The notes under the pieces: generated by a model
Database searches by the model: none
What the model saw: the letters and a program-made list of their open reading frames with translations, nothing else
Told to the model about the DNA's origin: nothing
Part shown: in pieces, positions 29,152 to 39,452 of the stretch
Position numbering within the stretch: the first letter of the stretch is position 1
How the letters are laid out: each line of letters begins with the position of its first letter
NCBI RefSeq assembly: GCF_021295345.1
Contig: NZ_JAIMJB010000010.1
Location: forward strand, 111,856 to 175,855
DNA length: 64,000 nucleotides
Source of the DNA: Motilimonas eburnea
GTDB lineage: Bacteria; Pseudomonadota; Gammaproteobacteria; Enterobacterales; CBDFNC01
Direction: 5' to 3'
Made by a program: the position numbers and the translations under genes

Positions 29152-30240
29152 ATGCATTATTCTAACAACTATAAATTATGTCCCTGCTGCGCCAAGCAGC
29201 CGCTCAAGCAAACCCAATATCAAAACCAAGAAGTTGACCTGTGCACCGAATGCGGGGGGCTGTGGTTCGAAGGCGGTGAGCTGGAGGCCAGTTATGCTCA
29301 CCAACAACAGCAACATAGCCTAAAAGAAAATATCGGTGCTTATGTCTGCAGCAGTGATAAAGCCTGCCCAGATTGTAATAAGTCACTAGAAACATTTAAA
29401 ATTATTGACAATTTTGATGTTGAAATCGATTTGTGTACCAGCTGTAGTGGCGTTTGGATCGACAAACACGAGTTAGAACAAGTTGAACACACCCCCAGTT
29501 TGCGTCAAGCCATGTTGGCACTGAATAAAACCAACAATTTTGCGAGTTATATCTTTCAATTCATCACGCAAATGCCCGTTGAGTACAATATCAAACCGAA
29601 AAACTTTCCCGTTATCACCGTTTCATTAATTGTCATTAACGTGCTTTTCTTTATTTTTACCTTAACAGGGCTGATTCCTGAGCCATTTTTAAGCCAAGCC
29701 TTAGTGATGGATCCCATCTATTTCGCCGATGCACCATGGACCTTGTTCACTTATCAATTTTTACATGGCAGTTGGTTACACATATTGGGCAACATGTACT
29801 TCCTGTACGTCATTGGCGACAACCTTGAAGACGCCTTAGGCAAAATCCCTTATTTATTACTGTACCTTGGCTTTGGTGCCCTAGGCGGGCTGGCTTTTTA
29901 TGGGGTTCATCTAGGTGAAATGGCGCCGATGGTGGGCGCCAGTGGTGCTGTCGCCGGACTTTTTGGCGCTTATATCGTGTTGTTTAGAAAGGCGAAGCTC
30001 AGTTACATGTTTTTCGTCTATCAAGCGCGTTTACCCGCCTGGGCCTATTTTATGATTTGGTTAGGGTTGAATATTTACGGCTTTGTACAAAGCTCCGCTG
30101 GGGTCGCTTGGTCGGCGCACATTGGCGGCTTTATCGCCGGGCTCATCGCCGGCAAACTTTATTACAATAAGGTATTAGCTAAAAACCCAGTTATATCCTT
30201 TGTAAATAACAATGATATCAAGCTAGAAACGAGCAAATAG
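29152..30240 (+). CDS. rhomboid-family intramembrane serine protease with two N-terminal zinc ribbons
   Basis: A 362-aa protein. Residues 10-34 and 72-98 each hold a CxxC...CxxC zinc ribbon of the TFIIB type (C10, C13, C31, C34; C72, C75, C95, C98). A rhomboid core of about six helices follows (about 152-345), with the HGSWLHILGNM loop, the catalytic Ser264 in GASG and His323 in SAHIGGF. Both dyad residues are present, so it should be active. It is co-transcribed with the membrane protein upstream. Confidence 0.9.
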   Translation: MHYSNNYKLCPCCAKQPLKQTQYQNQEVDLCTECGGLWFEGGELEASYAHQQQQHSLKENIGAYVCSSDKACPDCNKSLETFKIIDNFDVEIDLCTSCSGVWIDKHELEQVEHTPSLRQAMLALNKTNNFASYIFQFITQMPVEYNIKPKNFPVITVSLIVINVLFFIFTLTGLIPEPFLSQALVMDPIYFADAPWTLFTYQFLHGSWLHILGNMYFLYVIGDNLEDALGKIPYLLLYLGFGALGGLAFYGVHLGEMAPMVGASGAVAGLFGAYIVLFRKAKLSYMFFVYQARLPAWAYFMIWLGLNIYGFVQSSAGVAWSAHIGGFIAGLIAGKLYYNKVLAKNPVISFVNNNDIKLETSK

Positions 30241-30285
30241 TTATACCTAACATCAAGATCACAAAATACCAAATTTTCCTTCACA

Positions 30286-30334
30286 TAAGGCCACTTACTA
30301 CAGACTAACCCCCTGTTTTGGAAGTGGCTTTTCT
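30286..30334 (+). terminator. probable terminator after the rhomboid gene
   Basis: AAGGCCACTT and AAGTGGCTTTT pair across a loop of about 28 nt and end in a short T-run. The long loop makes it weaker than the others. Confidence 0.5.
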
Positions 30335-30449
30335 AATATATTGCTGGTTTACCTAATTTGACTTCAACGCCAACGATTTCAGGCCTTTTGAGTCGATATC
30401 CATTCTAGAGATCTGTTTTTTTGACTCTCGTATTTAGAAGGTTTAGCCA

Positions 30450-32285
30450 ATGAAAATAAAACACAAAATGCTGATTAACACCTTGCTCACCGGGCTTGGA
30501 CTACTGGCATTGTTGCTATTGTTGCTGCAGGAATCAAGCACACTGAAAGAGCTGGGCGTTAAGGTAGGCCAAGCTGAGCAGCTTAACAGCCATGTGTTGG
30601 CGCTCCGTAAACACGAAAAAGATTTCTTAGCGCGGTTAGATCTGAAATACCAAGACAAATTCAATCAAGAGATCGGCCGCACCCTAGATAAAATCGCGTT
30701 GCTCAGTGCCTTTTATCAAAGCGCAGGCCAAGCCAGTCCCTTACTTAATCAACTGGCCAATTCGATCAACACCTATCAGGCTGAGTTTAGCCAGTTAGTG
30801 ACACTGCAACAACAACTGGGTTTAGACCACAAATCCGGGTTACACGGTGAACTGCGCCAAGCCGCCCATCAACTAGAAAAGCACATAAAGCAAAACAATA
30901 ACGACAAGCTATTAGCCGATTACTTGATGATACGACGCAGTGAAAAAGACTTTATGCAGCGTCACGATCTCAAATACGCAGAGCGCCTGAATCAGCAAGT
31001 CAGCGCCATGTTGCCGCTATTATCAACGTCAGACCAAGGCGTGCTCACCACATTTGGCACCACATTTAATCAATACGTTAGCACCTTATCCCAATTAGGC
31101 CTTGACCATAACCTTGGGTTACTAGGGCAAATGCGCAGCACCATCAAAAACACCGAAGACGAACTCATTCAGGTCGCACAAGACTTGCAAGTGCTTATCG
31201 ACCAGCAAGTCGACGACATGACCCAGCAAGCATTAATCTTGTTCATCATCATCATTGTTATCTTGATCACTGCGAACATTTACATCAGCCGCATCGTGCT
31301 TAAGCCGGTGGATGCGCTGGTGAATGTGATTGAACAGGTTGAACAGCACAACGACCTTAGCTTGCGCGCCAATGATCAAGGTAAGGATGAGCTCAACCAA
31401 CTTGGTCGCAGCTTTAATCACATGCTGGAAAACTTCCAACACATCATTGATGACGTCAACAAGGTTGTTGGTGAGCTATCGGCCTCATCGGAACAACTTT
31501 CCCTTAATGCCAACCGCAATAAGTTAGAAATCAACAAGCAGCTCGATGAAACCGACCAAGTGGCTACCGCCGTCACCGAAATGGGCTCCACCATAGAAGA
31601 GATAGCGCAAAACACCGAAAACGCGGCTCAAGTTGCGGAATCCACCAATAATAGTGCCCTTGAAGGTAAACAAAGTGTTGAGGACACCCTAGTTAAAATC
31701 ACCCAGCTTTCCGATAAGTTACGTGAGTCGTCACAAGCGGTAGGCATCCTTGAACAGGAAAGCCAAACCATAGATCAGGTGCTTGAAGTGATAAAAAGCA
31801 TTGCCGAGCAAACCAACTTGTTGGCCCTCAATGCGGCGATTGAAGCGGCTCGCGCGGGTGAACAAGGCCGTGGTTTTGCCGTGGTGGCTGATGAGGTGAG
31901 AAGCTTGGCTTTACGCACGCAAGAATCAACCCATAAAATCAGTGAAATTATCGATTCATTACAACAACGTACACGCAGTATTGTCAGCTTAATTGCCGCC
32001 TGTGACCAACAAGGTAAAGACAGCAGCCAACAAGCCGAACTGGCGGGACAATTACTGAATGAAATTACCCAAAACGTCAGTCAAATTTCAGATATGAGCA
32101 TCCAGGTTGCCGCCGCCATTGAAGAGCAAAGTTTGGTGTCCAATGAAGTTAATCGCAATATCGTTAACATCAAAGACAGTGCCCAAGCCAGCCAACAAAC
32201 GGCAGATGACAGTGTGGTTGCCAGTGAAAAAGTCCTCGAACAAGCCACTAAATTACATCAGGCGGTGAAGATATTTAAAATATAA
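30450..32285 (+). CDS. methyl-accepting chemotaxis protein, first of two paralogs
   Basis: Chemoreceptor of 611 aa: TM1 (about residues 8-27), a large helical periplasmic sensor (about 28-260) with two [17 protein letters not shown] repeats that fit a helical bimodular (HBM) sensor, TM2 (about 262-282), HAMP, and a cytoplasmic signalling domain with the conserved hairpin tip [20 protein letters not shown] (about 450-480). No C-terminal CheR-tethering pentapeptide is seen. AGAAGG precedes the ATG. The ligand is unknown. Confidence 0.95.
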   Translation: MKIKHKMLINTLLTGLGLLALLLLLLQESSTLKELGVKVGQAEQLNSHVLALRKHEKDFLARLDLKYQDKFNQEIGRTLDKIALLSAFYQSAGQASPLLNQLANSINTYQAEFSQLVTLQQQLGLDHKSGLHGELRQAAHQLEKHIKQNNNDKLLADYLMIRRSEKDFMQRHDLKYAERLNQQVSAMLPLLSTSDQGVLTTFGTTFNQYVSTLSQLGLDHNLGLLGQMRSTIKNTEDELIQVAQDLQVLIDQQVDDMTQQALILFIIIIVILITANIYISRIVLKPVDALVNVIEQVEQHNDLSLRANDQGKDELNQLGRSFNHMLENFQHIIDDVNKVVGELSASSEQLSLNANRNKLEINKQLDETDQVATAVTEMGSTIEEIAQNTENAAQVAESTNNSALEGKQSVEDTLVKITQLSDKLRESSQAVGILEQESQTIDQVLEVIKSIAEQTNLLALNAAIEAARAGEQGRGFAVVADEVRSLALRTQESTHKISEIIDSLQQRTRSIVSLIAACDQQGKDSSQQAELAGQLLNEITQNVSQISDMSIQVAAAIEEQSLVSNEVNRNIVNIKDSAQASQQTADDSVVASEKVLEQATKLHQAVKIFKI

Positions 32286-32306
32286 ATCAAACAAATAAAT
32301 ATCAAT

Positions 32307-32329
32307 TCAAGGCTATTTTATAGCCTTGA
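32307..32329 (+). terminator. hairpin between the two chemoreceptor genes
   Basis: Perfect 10-bp stem TCAAGGCTAT/ATAGCCTTGA with a 3-nt loop, 20 bp after the first receptor gene. There is no following T-run, so it may be a processing or stabilising hairpin rather than a strong terminator. Confidence 0.5.
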
Positions 32330-32393
32330 CCCTCCCTTGTTTAAAATCCCGTCTAAACTTATCGTCAGGCATAACTGACGCAATGGGATTTGC

Positions 32394-34229
32394 ATGCTAA
32401 TCAAACACAAGTTTATCGCGAATAGCGTAGTCATCACCGGCGGTTTAATACTCTTGTTCTTTTTGTTACTGGGTAAAACCAACGAACTCGAAAAGCTTTC
32501 CACCACCCTACTGATTGCAGAGTCAATTAAAACAGATATGTTGACCCTGCGCCGCCACGAAAAAGACTTCATTGCCCGCAATGACCTTAAATACCAAGGT
32601 AAATTTAACGAAACCATCGAGGTGACCAACAAACATTTAGCCGAGTTGAAGTCCTTCTATGTTGAAAATGGCTTACCTATGGCCGATTTAGACCTCACCA
32701 TCAAGGCCATGAAAGACTATCATAAACTGTTTAACCAATTGGTTATGTTGCAAGTGGCTGCTGGTTTAGATCATGAATCTGGTTTAAACGGCGCCTTAAG
32801 AAAAAGCGCCCACGCCACCGAGCAGGTTTATAAAGACACCAGTGATTATCAAGCCCTGTCAGATTATTTGATGTTAAGGCGCTTTGAAAAAGACTTTATG
32901 CTGCGCTTTCAAAGCAAGTACCTAGATCGGTTTAATAAGCTGATAGATAAGATGATCAGCGCCAATCAAGGGCAGACCAAAATCACCCTCACCAATTACA
33001 AACAACGCTTTAACGATTACGTAGAAAAAATGGTCGCCATTGGTCTAACCCCACAAGACGGCTTAATGGGGAGCCTAAGAAGCACCATACATCAAACAGA
33101 AACCGCCCTTGATACCGTCGAAACGCAAATTCGCACCATCATCGAAGACGCCAGCGCAAATGCTAAACTTCAAGGCATCATTATTTTCGTCGTGATCATT
33201 GGCGCCATTATCCTATTTAGTATCTTACTCTCTCGCAGTATCATTGTTCCTCTCAACCACATTACTTCTACCATAAGAACAATCAACTTAAACAAAGATT
33301 TAGGAAAAAGAGCAAACATCAATGGTAAAGATGAAATTGCCGATGTGGGTCATAACTTTGATGAAATGCTTGCCACTTTTCAGGATCTGATCCAAGACGT
33401 CAACCATGCGGTCGACACCCTATCGAGTGCTTCGGAAGAGTTATCCCTCAATGCCGCGGAAACGCAGCGAGGCATGAGAAGTCAGCTTGATGAAACCGAT
33501 ATGGTGGCCACGGCCGTCACCGAAATGGGCTGTACCATAGAGGAGATTTCCAACAACACAGATGCCGCAGCCAGTCGCGCTGAAAATACCAACCAAAATG
33601 CCCTTAAAGGGCGTCAAAGTGTCGAGCAGACCATCACTAAAATTAATATTTTGGCAGACAGCCTCACTCGCTCATCGGGTGCAGTGGAAGAGCTGGAGCA
33701 AGAAAGCCAAACCATAGGCCAAGTATTAGAGGTCATTCGTGGCATTGCCGAACAAACCAACTTACTGGCACTCAATGCAGCCATAGAAGCAGCCCGGGCC
33801 GGTGAGCAAGGTCGCGGTTTTGCCGTCGTAGCTGATGAAGTCAGAAGCCTGGCCCAACGCACCCAAAACTCAACCCAAGAGATCAGCAATATCATCTCTT
33901 CATTACAAGAGAAAACGGGCAGTATTGTTAGTCTGATCCGAGATTGTCACGTTCAAGGTCAAGAGAGTACCGAACAAGCTCAACTCGCAGGTGAGTTACT
34001 CGAGCAAATTACCCAAGATGTGACCGACATTTCCGAAACCAGCACCCAAATCGCCGCCGCAATCGAAGAGCAAAGTACGGTGGCCGCCGAGGTCAATAAA
34101 AATATCGTCAATATTCGCGATATTGCCGAGGCGTCAAATCTCGCGGCGACCCAAACGTCACAAGCCAGTGAAGATATACTGCAACAAGCCAGTATACTCA
34201 CCAAATCAGTTCGCCGCTTTAGGTTATAG
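32394..34229 (+). CDS. methyl-accepting chemotaxis protein, second paralog
   Basis: Same length (611 aa) and architecture as the upstream receptor: TM1 near residues 9-26, HBM-like sensor with [21 protein letters not shown] and [13 protein letters not shown]2 near 260-280, HAMP, and the signalling tip [20 protein letters not shown]. The signalling domains are much closer than the sensors, as expected for duplicated receptors that diverged in ligand. A decayed second copy of its 3' end follows. Confidence 0.95.
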   Translation: MLIKHKFIANSVVITGGLILLFFLLLGKTNELEKLSTTLLIAESIKTDMLTLRRHEKDFIARNDLKYQGKFNETIEVTNKHLAELKSFYVENGLPMADLDLTIKAMKDYHKLFNQLVMLQVAAGLDHESGLNGALRKSAHATEQVYKDTSDYQALSDYLMLRRFEKDFMLRFQSKYLDRFNKLIDKMISANQGQTKITLTNYKQRFNDYVEKMVAIGLTPQDGLMGSLRSTIHQTETALDTVETQIRTIIEDASANAKLQGIIIFVVIIGAIILFSILLSRSIIVPLNHITSTIRTINLNKDLGKRANINGKDEIADVGHNFDEMLATFQDLIQDVNHAVDTLSSASEELSLNAAETQRGMRSQLDETDMVATAVTEMGCTIEEISNNTDAAASRAENTNQNALKGRQSVEQTITKINILADSLTRSSGAVEELEQESQTIGQVLEVIRGIAEQTNLLALNAAIEAARAGEQGRGFAVVADEVRSLAQRTQNSTQEISNIISSLQEKTGSIVSLIRDCHVQGQESTEQAQLAGELLEQITQDVTDISETSTQIAAAIEEQSTVAAEVNKNIVNIRDIAEASNLAATQTSQASEDILQQASILTKSVRRFRL

Positions 34230-34245
34230 CGGTTCTAAAATCATC

Positions 34246-34268
34246 AGGCCGAATATTAGATTCGGCCT
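34246..34268 (+). terminator. hairpin after the second chemoreceptor
   Basis: AGGCCGAAT/ATTCGGCCT, 9-bp perfect stem and 5-nt loop, 16 bp after the stop. A related hairpin (TAAGGCCG/CGGCCTTA, 34374-34401) occurs in the decayed duplicate. Confidence 0.6.
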
Positions 34269-34297
34269 TAGAGATCGGGATATAGGAAATAGGAAGT

Positions 34298-34415
34298 AGG
34301 ATACAGCAACAAGCCAGCATACCTACTCTACCAACTCGTTTCGCCGCTAGAGGTCATAACGGTACTGACATCATAAGGCCGAACATCAGATCCGGCCTTA
34401 GATATCGAGATGTAA
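34298..34415 (+). pseudogene. decayed tandem copy of the chemoreceptor 3' end and terminator
   Basis: The segment starting GCAACAAGCCAG at 34181 (last 16 codons, stop and hairpin of the second receptor) recurs from 34306, roughly three quarters identical by eye, with TTCGCCGCT and the GGCCGAA hairpin shared. Indels break the frame. It is either a tandem duplication or the remains of a third receptor gene. Confidence 0.65.
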
Positions 34416-34425
34416 AATTCGAGCC

Positions 34426-35388
34426 TTACTGACTCCACTCTAAAATGCCCGCTACCTGCTGATTGTCGTCGAGCACGACTAACCACTTAATATGCTTTTC
34501 ACGCATCAACTCTTCGGCTTGTGCCAGCATACAGGATTGCTCAATGGTTCGTGGGGAGCGCGTCATCATATCTTGAGCCACACCACTTGCTACTTGATGA
34601 CCCGCCAGTAAGTAACGGCGCACATCACCATCAGTGATCACCCCAGCTAACTGCTCATTTTCCATCACTAAGGCTAAACCGGTTCGAGTTTCTGTCATCA
34701 CCATTAAGGCATCGGTAATGGGCGTCGTCGGCGTCACTTTTGGTAAGTTTTCACTGCGCATCACGTCTTTGACACGCGTTAACAAACGTCGACCTAAGCT
34801 CCCGCCGGGATGATATTTCGCAAAATCCATTGGGCTAAATTGGGTTTCCAAGGCTAATGTGGCAGCAAGGGCATCACCTATGGCCAAAGCAACCGTGGTA
34901 GAGGTGGTTGGAGCAAGGTTATTGGGGCAAGCCTCTTTTTCGATGCTAGCGTCAAGCACCACGTCGGCATTCGTGGCTAGGCTTGAGTGTAACCCACCCG
35001 TAATCGCGATAATTTTATTACCGAAATGTTTAATAGACGGGATAATTTTTAGCACTTCATCCGTTTCACCACTGTAGGATAACAGCAGCATCACATCGTC
35101 CGGTTGCACCATGCCAAGGTCGCCATGAAACGCTTCACCTGGGTGCAAAAAGAACGCAGGCTGACCGAGTGAAGCGAAGCTAGCGGCAATTTTTTTTCCG
35201 ATGAGGCCAGACTTACCCATACCACAGACGATCAAACGTCCCTGACAATGTTTAATTAAACGTATTGCTTCGATAAAGCGCGAGTCTGCCGCTGTCGCCA
35301 GACGCTTAAGGGCATCAGACTCCACTTGAAATACTTCACGTACCGCTTCTAATATGCGTTGATCAGACAAATGTAACTGCGCAGACAT
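34426..35388 (-). CDS. kdsD: D-arabinose 5-phosphate isomerase (KdsD/GutQ family)
   Basis: A 320-aa enzyme that interconverts ribulose-5-P and arabinose-5-P, the first step to the LPS sugar Kdo. The N-terminal SIS domain (about 30-190) shows GMGKSGLIGKKIAASFASLG, LLSYSGETDE and HPGGSLGRRL; two CBS domains follow (about 205-320). In many relatives kdsD lies in the lpt/kds cluster; this isolated copy may be the second (GutQ-type) isozyme, so the symbol is tentative. Confidence 0.88.
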   Translation of the reverse strand: MSAQLHLSDQRILEAVREVFQVESDALKRLATAADSRFIEAIRLIKHCQGRLIVCGMGKSGLIGKKIAASFASLGQPAFFLHPGEAFHGDLGMVQPDDVMLLLSYSGETDEVLKIIPSIKHFGNKIIAITGGLHSSLATNADVVLDASIEKEACPNNLAPTTSTTVALAIGDALAATLALETQFSPMDFAKYHPGGSLGRRLLTRVKDVMRSENLPKVTPTTPITDALMVMTETRTGLALVMENEQLAGVITDGDVRRYLLAGHQVASGVAQDMMTRSPRTIEQSCMLAQAEELMREKHIKWLVVLDDNQQVAGILEWSQ

Positions 35389-35424
35389 AGGTTTCGCCTT
35401 GTTGTTAATTTTTCGCCATTCTAC

Positions 35425-35480
35425 TTAAAGTTAAGCAAGCTGTAAAAGCACCTTAAAGTTAAGCAAGCTGTAAAAGCACC
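35425..35480. repeat. 28-bp perfect tandem repeat, two copies
   Basis: A 28-bp unit beginning TTAAAGTTAAGCAAGCTG is repeated exactly at 35425-35452 and 35453-35480. It lies between kdsD and the transglutaminase gene; the second unit ends at the first base of that gene's stop codon. Confidence 0.9.
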
Positions 35481-37468
35481 TAAATCCCTCGCAACAACTG
35501 TCGTAGTTGGTCAAGGGTCTCTTGTCTCTGTTGTTCCCTTAATGGCGCATATTTTAGGGCGTTATAACACTGGGCAAATTTAAGTAAATTAGCCCGCTGT
35601 TGCGCGGCTAGCTGAGGAGAAAAATCCGCTTCTTCTCGTAACCTTAGACAATAATCCGTGACGGTTTCGCCTTGCTGACGCTCACCAACATTCGCCTTAA
35701 ATCGTTTTTGTAAACGCAGCAAAAGCTTGTCTTCAACGCTTAAGCGAACGCGTTGCCAAGGTTTTAAATGCCACAACAACATGAATACGATAGTGGCGAC
35801 AAATAAGCCAATAAAGAGCCAAATTTGGCCAAAGAAATCCACCTCACCAAACCAACGTTTGATCAATTCGAATTGCTTTTGATTATCGTAATTTAATACC
35901 CAAACCGCCCATAAATAGTCAAACTGCGCCATCGCCAGATAAAGCTGATTCAACATAGGATTGCTACGAAGCTTGAGTAAGCTCAATGGGTCATCGGCTA
36001 AAAACTCGTTAGGAAGCGCCAGTTCAAGCCCTTGCTCTACTCGCTCTGGAGCCACAAACGCAGTTGGATCAAAGCGCTGCCAACGGCCATCAAGGTAAAC
36101 TTCGGCCCAAGCATGGGCATCGTATTGGCGCACCGTCAGAAAGCCGCCTTCAGGGTCCCATTCACCGCCTTGATAGCCGGTGACCATACGTGCAGGGATT
36201 CCCAATAAACGCATAATGTAGACAAAGCTACCTGCGTAATGCACACAAAACCCCGCCTGAGTACCAAATAGAAAGTCATCAATTTGCTGAGGCCCTAACG
36301 GCGGTGGCTTTAGGGTGTAGCTAAATCGCTCACCAGTAAAGCGCTGTAAAACTTGGTTAATTTTTTGCTGGGTTGAACCCGATTGCGCCGCAAGCTGCGC
36401 AGCCCAAGCGCGAGTTTGCTCGTTACCTGTGTTGGGCAATAAGGTATTTTGTCGTGCCATGGTTAAATCAATGTAATGCATCTTGGTATCGGCAAACTGT
36501 TGCAACCGCAACATGGTACGCTGGCCAATAGGGATTTCATTGCGCAGGGTATAATTAGCCATCAGGTTCGCCCGATTCGCTCGGCCTTGGCTCACCGCTA
36601 AACTAGGCACCCAAGTTTGATAACTGGGCTCAAGTATGAGCTCATAGGCTTGCATGACACCTTGCATTTCAATATTGAAATGGCCACCACGCTGAGCCAC
36701 ATCAATGGCATTTTTGATGGATTGGCTTTGCGACCATTGGTTGCCCTGATATTGATCTAAGGTCATTACCCGCCAATAACGTTCATTAGGGGCAGGCACC
36801 TCGGCTGCAAAACTGGCCCTAAAGGCAAGCTCACTGGACCGGCTTAGCTCAGCGATATCCCCAGGATTAACCGTATCAGAAAGCCCCGTTTTGGCTTGAT
36901 TTTGCAGTGGCAATTTCCACATCGGCGGCAATCGAGGCAGCAATAAAAACAACAATAAAGCGAGAGGCAAACTGACCAGTACTAACCGGCCTAAGTATTT
37001 AGCTTGACGATGTTGACTAAGATGAGCACTGTATAAACTCATTGCTAGAGCCAAATGCAGTACCGCTAACACCATCCCCCAAAGCGCCATTAAGATAGAC
37101 GTCTCAAAGACATAGAACACGGCCACCAGCACCAATCCGGTGCAAATAAACACATTGATATCGCGCCGAGCACTCAACTCCAAAAACTTTAAGGTATAGC
37201 CCAGCACAATCAGGTGCATCATGGCGCTAAATAAGCCTTGGCTAAATACCACGCCCATGAGCAAGGCCGCGCCCAAGATGGCAGCCAAGCGATTAACCAT
37301 CACCGAAGGCGCGGCCAAGCGACCAAAGTAAATTCCTAATCGCCAACCAATGCATAACAACGCCAGCACAAAAATCAACCAGTGAATTTGCGCAAATAAA
37401 GAAAACGTCGTGGTGAAATAACAAAGTAAGATCAGCAGTAAATGGTGACGCTTAAGAAATGTCTCCAT
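35480..37468 (-). CDS. transglutaminase-like membrane protein (TgpA/DUF3488)
   Basis: A 662-aa inner-membrane protein: about five or six helices in residues 8-190, a periplasmic transglutaminase domain (about 370-480) with the catalytic Cys in AGFCVHYAGSF, His in YDAHAWAEVYLDG and Asp in FDPTAF, then one more helix (about 545-570) and a cytoplasmic DUF4129-like tail. The triad is complete. In Pseudomonas TgpA is essential. It is the last gene of a moxR/DUF58/tgpA operon and overlaps the DUF58 stop. Confidence 0.92.
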   Translation of the reverse strand: METFLKRHHLLLILLCYFTTTFSLFAQIHWLIFVLALLCIGWRLGIYFGRLAAPSVMVNRLAAILGAALLMGVVFSQGLFSAMMHLIVLGYTLKFLELSARRDINVFICTGLVLVAVFYVFETSILMALWGMVLAVLHLALAMSLYSAHLSQHRQAKYLGRLVLVSLPLALLLFLLLPRLPPMWKLPLQNQAKTGLSDTVNPGDIAELSRSSELAFRASFAAEVPAPNERYWRVMTLDQYQGNQWSQSQSIKNAIDVAQRGGHFNIEMQGVMQAYELILEPSYQTWVPSLAVSQGRANRANLMANYTLRNEIPIGQRTMLRLQQFADTKMHYIDLTMARQNTLLPNTGNEQTRAWAAQLAAQSGSTQQKINQVLQRFTGERFSYTLKPPPLGPQQIDDFLFGTQAGFCVHYAGSFVYIMRLLGIPARMVTGYQGGEWDPEGGFLTVRQYDAHAWAEVYLDGRWQRFDPTAFVAPERVEQGLELALPNEFLADDPLSLLKLRSNPMLNQLYLAMAQFDYLWAVWVLNYDNQKQFELIKRWFGEVDFFGQIWLFIGLFVATIVFMLLWHLKPWQRVRLSVEDKLLLRLQKRFKANVGERQQGETVTDYCLRLREEADFSPQLAAQQRANLLKFAQCYNALKYAPLREQQRQETLDQLRQLLRGI

Positions 37469-38445
37469 TAGTTAACCCCAGCCTTAGTTGGCGCTGTAAG
37501 GCCATAAGTGGCCAAGGCGGTTAAGCATGCTAGCTTATGGCTAGGGCCTTGCGCAGGTGTAATGTTTTGCCCAGATAAGCGTAATCCATACAAGGCATTT
37601 TGCTCATCAAGTTGTAATACTTGCGACGTTAACTGGCTCAGCTTAGTTTCTAAATCTCGTCCGGTTTGCTCATTGAGAGTTAACCAAACGGGGGCTCCTT
37701 GGGCTTGTTCAAACGCCTTGCTATGCCAACCTCTGCCTTGCGCGAGTTGCTTCCAAGCCACAGATTTAAGTGATTCTCCGACTTGATAGGTTTTTAACCC
37801 AGCAAACTCATCAAACCCGGCCTTGGCGCGACTGCGCCCTAAATCCCCTTGCTGATCACCTGCGTCACTGTCTAATACCAGGTTTGTCTCAATGGGCTTA
37901 GGGTAAACCAAGCCTTGCCAGCCGAGATCAACATGGCTCCATACTCTAAATAACCCCAACGGAAACAAGCTGTAAACGGTTAAGCGGCCAGGCTTAAAGT
38001 AGCCTCGATGGCACGCCTTTGCATACACCACAACCTGCTGCCCCTTAATCACGGGGTCAAGGACATGGGGCTGTTTTTGCAGACTAAAATAAAATTGTCC
38101 TTGCTCTGCGCTGTGTTGGATCTTAACGGGGAACGCCATCACCTGCTCAGCAAATTGCGGCTCGGGCTCAGCGGCTTCCAGCGCTAATCCAGACATATTC
38201 TTATGGCTTAACAACAAACAACTAACAAACACACTAGATAACAAAAAGGATAAAAACAGGATCAAGTTATTTTGGTAATTAGTGCCCAATAGAAACAAGG
38301 TAAAACACGTCACTAAGTAAGTGACACCGAACCAAGTCGGTAAGATAAATAGGTTTTTACGATTAAGTACGATATGCGAGCGAGCAGGAACGTGGCGCTG
38401 AAGCCATCGTTCGAAGCGCGAGCTAAACCATTGGTGAGTCTGCAA
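37468..38445 (-). CDS. DUF58 membrane protein
   Basis: A 325-aa protein with two N-terminal helices (about residues 38-80) and a C-terminal DUF58 (vWA-related) domain containing GRSRAKAGFDEFAGLKTYQVGESLKSVAWK. I chose the TTG at 38445 because AAGGGGG lies directly upstream and it avoids overlap with moxR; an ATG at 38478 is the alternative. DUF58 proteins partner with MoxR ATPases, probably in assembly of envelope complexes. Confidence 0.88.
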   Translation of the reverse strand: MQTHQWFSSRFERWLQRHVPARSHIVLNRKNLFILPTWFGVTYLVTCFTLFLLGTNYQNNLILFLSFLLSSVFVSCLLLSHKNMSGLALEAAEPEPQFAEQVMAFPVKIQHSAEQGQFYFSLQKQPHVLDPVIKGQQVVVYAKACHRGYFKPGRLTVYSLFPLGLFRVWSHVDLGWQGLVYPKPIETNLVLDSDAGDQQGDLGRSRAKAGFDEFAGLKTYQVGESLKSVAWKQLAQGRGWHSKAFEQAQGAPVWLTLNEQTGRDLETKLSQLTSQVLQLDEQNALYGLRLSGQNITPAQGPSHKLACLTALATYGLTAPTKAGVN

Positions 38446-38455
38446 TGATTCCCCC

Positions 38456-39361
38456 TTAGACCAAAGGATCAACCGCATGCAATAAGGTTTCGCTTAACGC
38501 CGCGCCACTGGCTTGAGGGCCACCTAGCAAGCCTAAACGGTGATCCGCTACCGCCGGAAATACCGCTTGCACATCATCGGGTAACAAATAATCGCGTCCT
38601 GCAACCCAGGCTTTAGCCTTGGCCGCTTGCAACAATGTCTTACTGCAACGCGGTGATAAAGGGTTGGGATAAGTGGCGTTATAACGACTGTGGCCAATTA
38701 AACGTAACAAATAATTGAGTACCGACTCACTGGCGCTCACGGCTTTCACTTGTTGTTGCATCAGCAACAGTTGCGCCACATCAATCACCTTAGTGACCTC
38801 ACTAAATTGTTGGCCTTGTAGCATGGCTAGTTCAGCCTTAGGGTCAGGAAAGCCCAGCTCGATACGCATCATAAACCTATCTAACTGAGATTCAGGTAGC
38901 GGAAATGTCCCCGCTTGGTCGAGTGGGTTTTGCGTTGCGATAACGAAAAAGGGTTCAGGTAACGCATAGGTTTCACTGTCGATACTGATTTGTTGCTCAG
39001 CCATCGCCTCAAGCAGTGCGCTTTGTGTTTTTGGGCTGGCACGGTTTATTTCATCAGCCAATAATACTTGGTTAAAGATAGGGCCTTTGTGGAAATGAAA
39101 TGCCTGCTGCTGTGGGTCAAAAATAGATACCCCCAAAATATCGGCTGGCAACATATCACTGGTAAATTGCACCCTGTGATAGCTCAGTCCTAAGGTGGTC
39201 GCTAAACCCTGAGCTAACGTGGTTTTGCCCATGCCGGGTAAATCTTCAATTAATAAGTGTCCCCCAGCCAAAATACATACCAAGGCCAACTCGACTTGCT
39301 GCTCTTTGCCTAACACGACTTGATTTAACTGAGATAAAATAGGAGCGACGGTATTTCTCAT
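38456..39361 (-). CDS. MoxR-family AAA+ ATPase
   Basis: A 301-aa chaperone-like ATPase with Walker A GMGKTT, Walker B VLLADEINRASPKTQ, sensor 1 FFVIATQNPLDQAGTFPLPESQLDRF and an AAA lid (ATPase AAA-3/AAA-5 type). The start MRNTVAPIL at 39361 follows GGAAAG; an upstream in-frame start at 39400 is less likely. First gene of the moxR/DUF58/tgpA operon. Confidence 0.93.
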   Translation of the reverse strand: MRNTVAPILSQLNQVVLGKEQQVELALVCILAGGHLLIEDLPGMGKTTLAQGLATTLGLSYHRVQFTSDMLPADILGVSIFDPQQQAFHFHKGPIFNQVLLADEINRASPKTQSALLEAMAEQQISIDSETYALPEPFFVIATQNPLDQAGTFPLPESQLDRFMMRIELGFPDPKAELAMLQGQQFSEVTKVIDVAQLLLMQQQVKAVSASESVLNYLLRLIGHSRYNATYPNPLSPRCSKTLLQAAKAKAWVAGRDYLLPDDVQAVFPAVADHRLGLLGGPQASGAALSETLLHAVDPLV

Positions 39362-39452
39362 AAACTTGCTTTCCAAAACAGGGAGTATCAACCATAGCAA
39401 TAGCCAGATAAAAAGACACCTTTTTAGCGCTAAGCCTCTGGATTAAAACGTA

